Source: Bacteroidota bacterium (GTDB lineage Bacteria; Bacteroidota; Bacteroidia; Flavobacteriales; Weeksellaceae). From it: DNA of 8,034 nt. The DNA lies in the NCBI GenBank assembly GCA_023420435.1, contig JAEZWE010000229.1, positions 1 to 8,034 of the forward strand, read 5' to 3'. The notes beneath the pieces were generated by a model. It searched no databases, was not told the origin of the DNA, and saw only the letters and a list, made by a program, of their open reading frames with translations. Numbering within the stretch: the first letter of the stretch is position 1; each line of letters begins with the position of its first letter. Below, in pieces: positions 7,222 through 8,034 of the stretch. Position numbers and translations under genes: made by a program.

Positions 7222-7260
7222 TTGTCATTTTTCACTTTTTTTTCTATTTTCGTAACGAAA
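7222..7260 (+). promoter_or_regulatory. Predicted rel promoter with overlapping palindrome
   Basis: TTG at 7222-7224 is followed after 20 nt by TATTTTCG at 7245-7252, one mismatch from TAnnTTTG. Transcription would start near 7258, leaving a very short leader of about 12 nt before the ATG at 7270. A perfect inverted repeat, TTTCG-TAA-CGAAA (7248-7260), overlaps the -7 element and the presumed start point, where a repressor could bind. The region between the elements is a long pyrimidine tract (7226-7251). Confidence 0.45.
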
Positions 7261-7269
7261 TGCCTTATT

Positions 7270-8034
7270 ATGGTTTACGATATAGAGCAAGAAAACAAAG
7301 AAATACTTGCACGTTACAAAGATTTAATCTCCAATACTTATCGAACACTTGACGAAGAAAACAACAAACTGATTCGTAAAGCTTTTGATATCGCTTTGGA
7401 TGCTCATAAAGACCAACGCCGAAAAACCGGCGAACCTTATATTTATCATCCTATTGCAGTTGCTAAAATTGTGGCTGAAGAAATTGGTTTGGGTGCCACT
7501 TCAATTGCTTGTGCACTTTTACACGATGTTATCGAAGATTCAGAATATACGTATGAAGATTTGAAAAAAATGTTTGGTGAAAAAATTGCCAACATTGTGA
7601 ATGGACTCACGAAAATTTCCATTATGAATCATCAGAATATTTCGATTCAGAGTGAAAATTATAGAAAACTGCTTTTAACGCTTTCTGAAGATTTCAGAGT
7701 CATACTAATCAAAATTGCAGACCGTCTTCACAATATGCGAACCTTGGAAAGCATGGCTCCTGATAAGCAGAAAAAAATTGCTTCCGAAACCGTTTATATT
7801 TATGCGCCTTTAGCACATCGTTTAGGTTTGTACAACATCAAGTCGGAGCTTGAAGATTTATCTTTAAAATACAACAACCCCGATATTTTTAATGAAATAA
7901 CCGAAAAACTTGAAATTGCTAAAGATCATCGTGAAAAATACGTTCAGGAATTCACCAAAGAAGTTTCGGAACAGTTGCGTGAAGAAAATCTAAATTTCAG
8001 CATTAAAGGTCGTGCAAAAGCCATTTCTTCCATT
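7270..8034 (+). CDS. rel: Bifunctional (p)ppGpp synthetase/hydrolase (RelA/SpoT family), 3'-truncated
   Basis: The first 255 residues of a long RelA/SpoT homologue, cut by the window edge; full-length members have about 700-750 residues. These enzymes make and degrade the alarmone (p)ppGpp of the stringent response. The N-terminal HD hydrolase domain is visible with its active-site signature: RRKTGEPYIYHP (Arg51, Lys52, His60), LLHDVIED (His85, Asp86, Glu89, Asp90) and IADRLHNMRTL (Asp151). These match the metal and catalytic residues of active Rel/SpoT hydrolases and are unlike RelA-type enzymes that lost them. YAPLAHRLGLYNIKSELEDLS follows at about 177-197. The window ends at IKGRAKAISSI, which corresponds to the start of the synthetase domain, so synthetase activity cannot be judged here. 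The ATG at 7270 is chosen because the one at 7260 opens a frame that soon stops and no earlier start exists close by in frame. A promoter and the preceding terminator suggest independent transcription. Confidence 0.96.
   Translation, partial: MVYDIEQENKEILARYKDLISNTYRTLDEENNKLIRKAFDIALDAHKDQRRKTGEPYIYHPIAVAKIVAEEIGLGATSIACALLHDVIEDSEYTYEDLKKMFGEKIANIVNGLTKISIMNHQNISIQSENYRKLLLTLSEDFRVILIKIADRLHNMRTLESMAPDKQKKIASETVYIYAPLAHRLGLYNIKSELEDLSLKYNNPDIFNEITEKLEIAKDHREKYVQEFTKEVSEQLREENLNFSIKGRAKAISSI

Noticed and set aside
7260..7353. ATG at 7260 as an alternative rel start
   Set aside because: It opens a different frame that reaches a stop after about 30 codons; the RelA/SpoT sequence is in the frame of the ATG at 7270.
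1..8034. Search for insertion sequences, phage genes, CRISPR repeats, toxin-antitoxin or defence modules
   Set aside because: No transposase, integrase, regular direct repeats or recognisable defence domains were found; the accepted genes are core or two-component signalling genes.

Overview
The window is AT-rich DNA from a Bacteroidota bacterium, most likely a flavobacterium close to Chryseobacterium, Kaistella or Elizabethkingia; the genus is inference. The evidence is a single-chain SecDF fusion, a tetratricopeptide-repeat (TPR) sensor kinase paired with a NarL/LuxR-type regulator, promoter elements close to the Bacteroidota TAnnTTTG type, and A-rich leaders in place of clear Shine-Dalgarno sites. 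All genes I accept lie on the + strand.

Left part (1-3512): a compact run of four genes. A 5'-truncated membrane-anchored protein is followed after 10 nt by a small single-span coiled-coil protein, then after 30 nt by a TPR histidine kinase with a signal peptide, one membrane span and an HPK7-type core. The kinase overlaps its response regulator by 17 nt. The last two form a two-component system; the two small membrane proteins are unrecognised and could be accessory to it or merely adjacent.

Middle (3513-6540): a monocistronic secDF transcription unit with a good TAnnTTTG promoter and a strong intrinsic terminator. It encodes the proton-driven Sec accessory factor for protein export.

Right part (6541-8034): a 312-nt gap follows secDF and contains an orphan terminator-like hairpin that may end a small RNA. 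Next is a 120-residue protein with an N-terminus resembling general-stress-type alpha/beta domains and a histidine-rich tail, with its own predicted promoter and terminator. Last is the 5' end of a long RelA/SpoT homologue whose (p)ppGpp hydrolase site is intact; it runs off the window at the start of the synthetase domain. Its predicted promoter overlaps a short perfect palindrome.

Most of this is core flavobacterial chromosome. I see no mobile element, CRISPR array, tRNA or rRNA. The items most worth a second look are the small membrane proteins beside the kinase, the orphan hairpin region, and the palindrome at the rel promoter.
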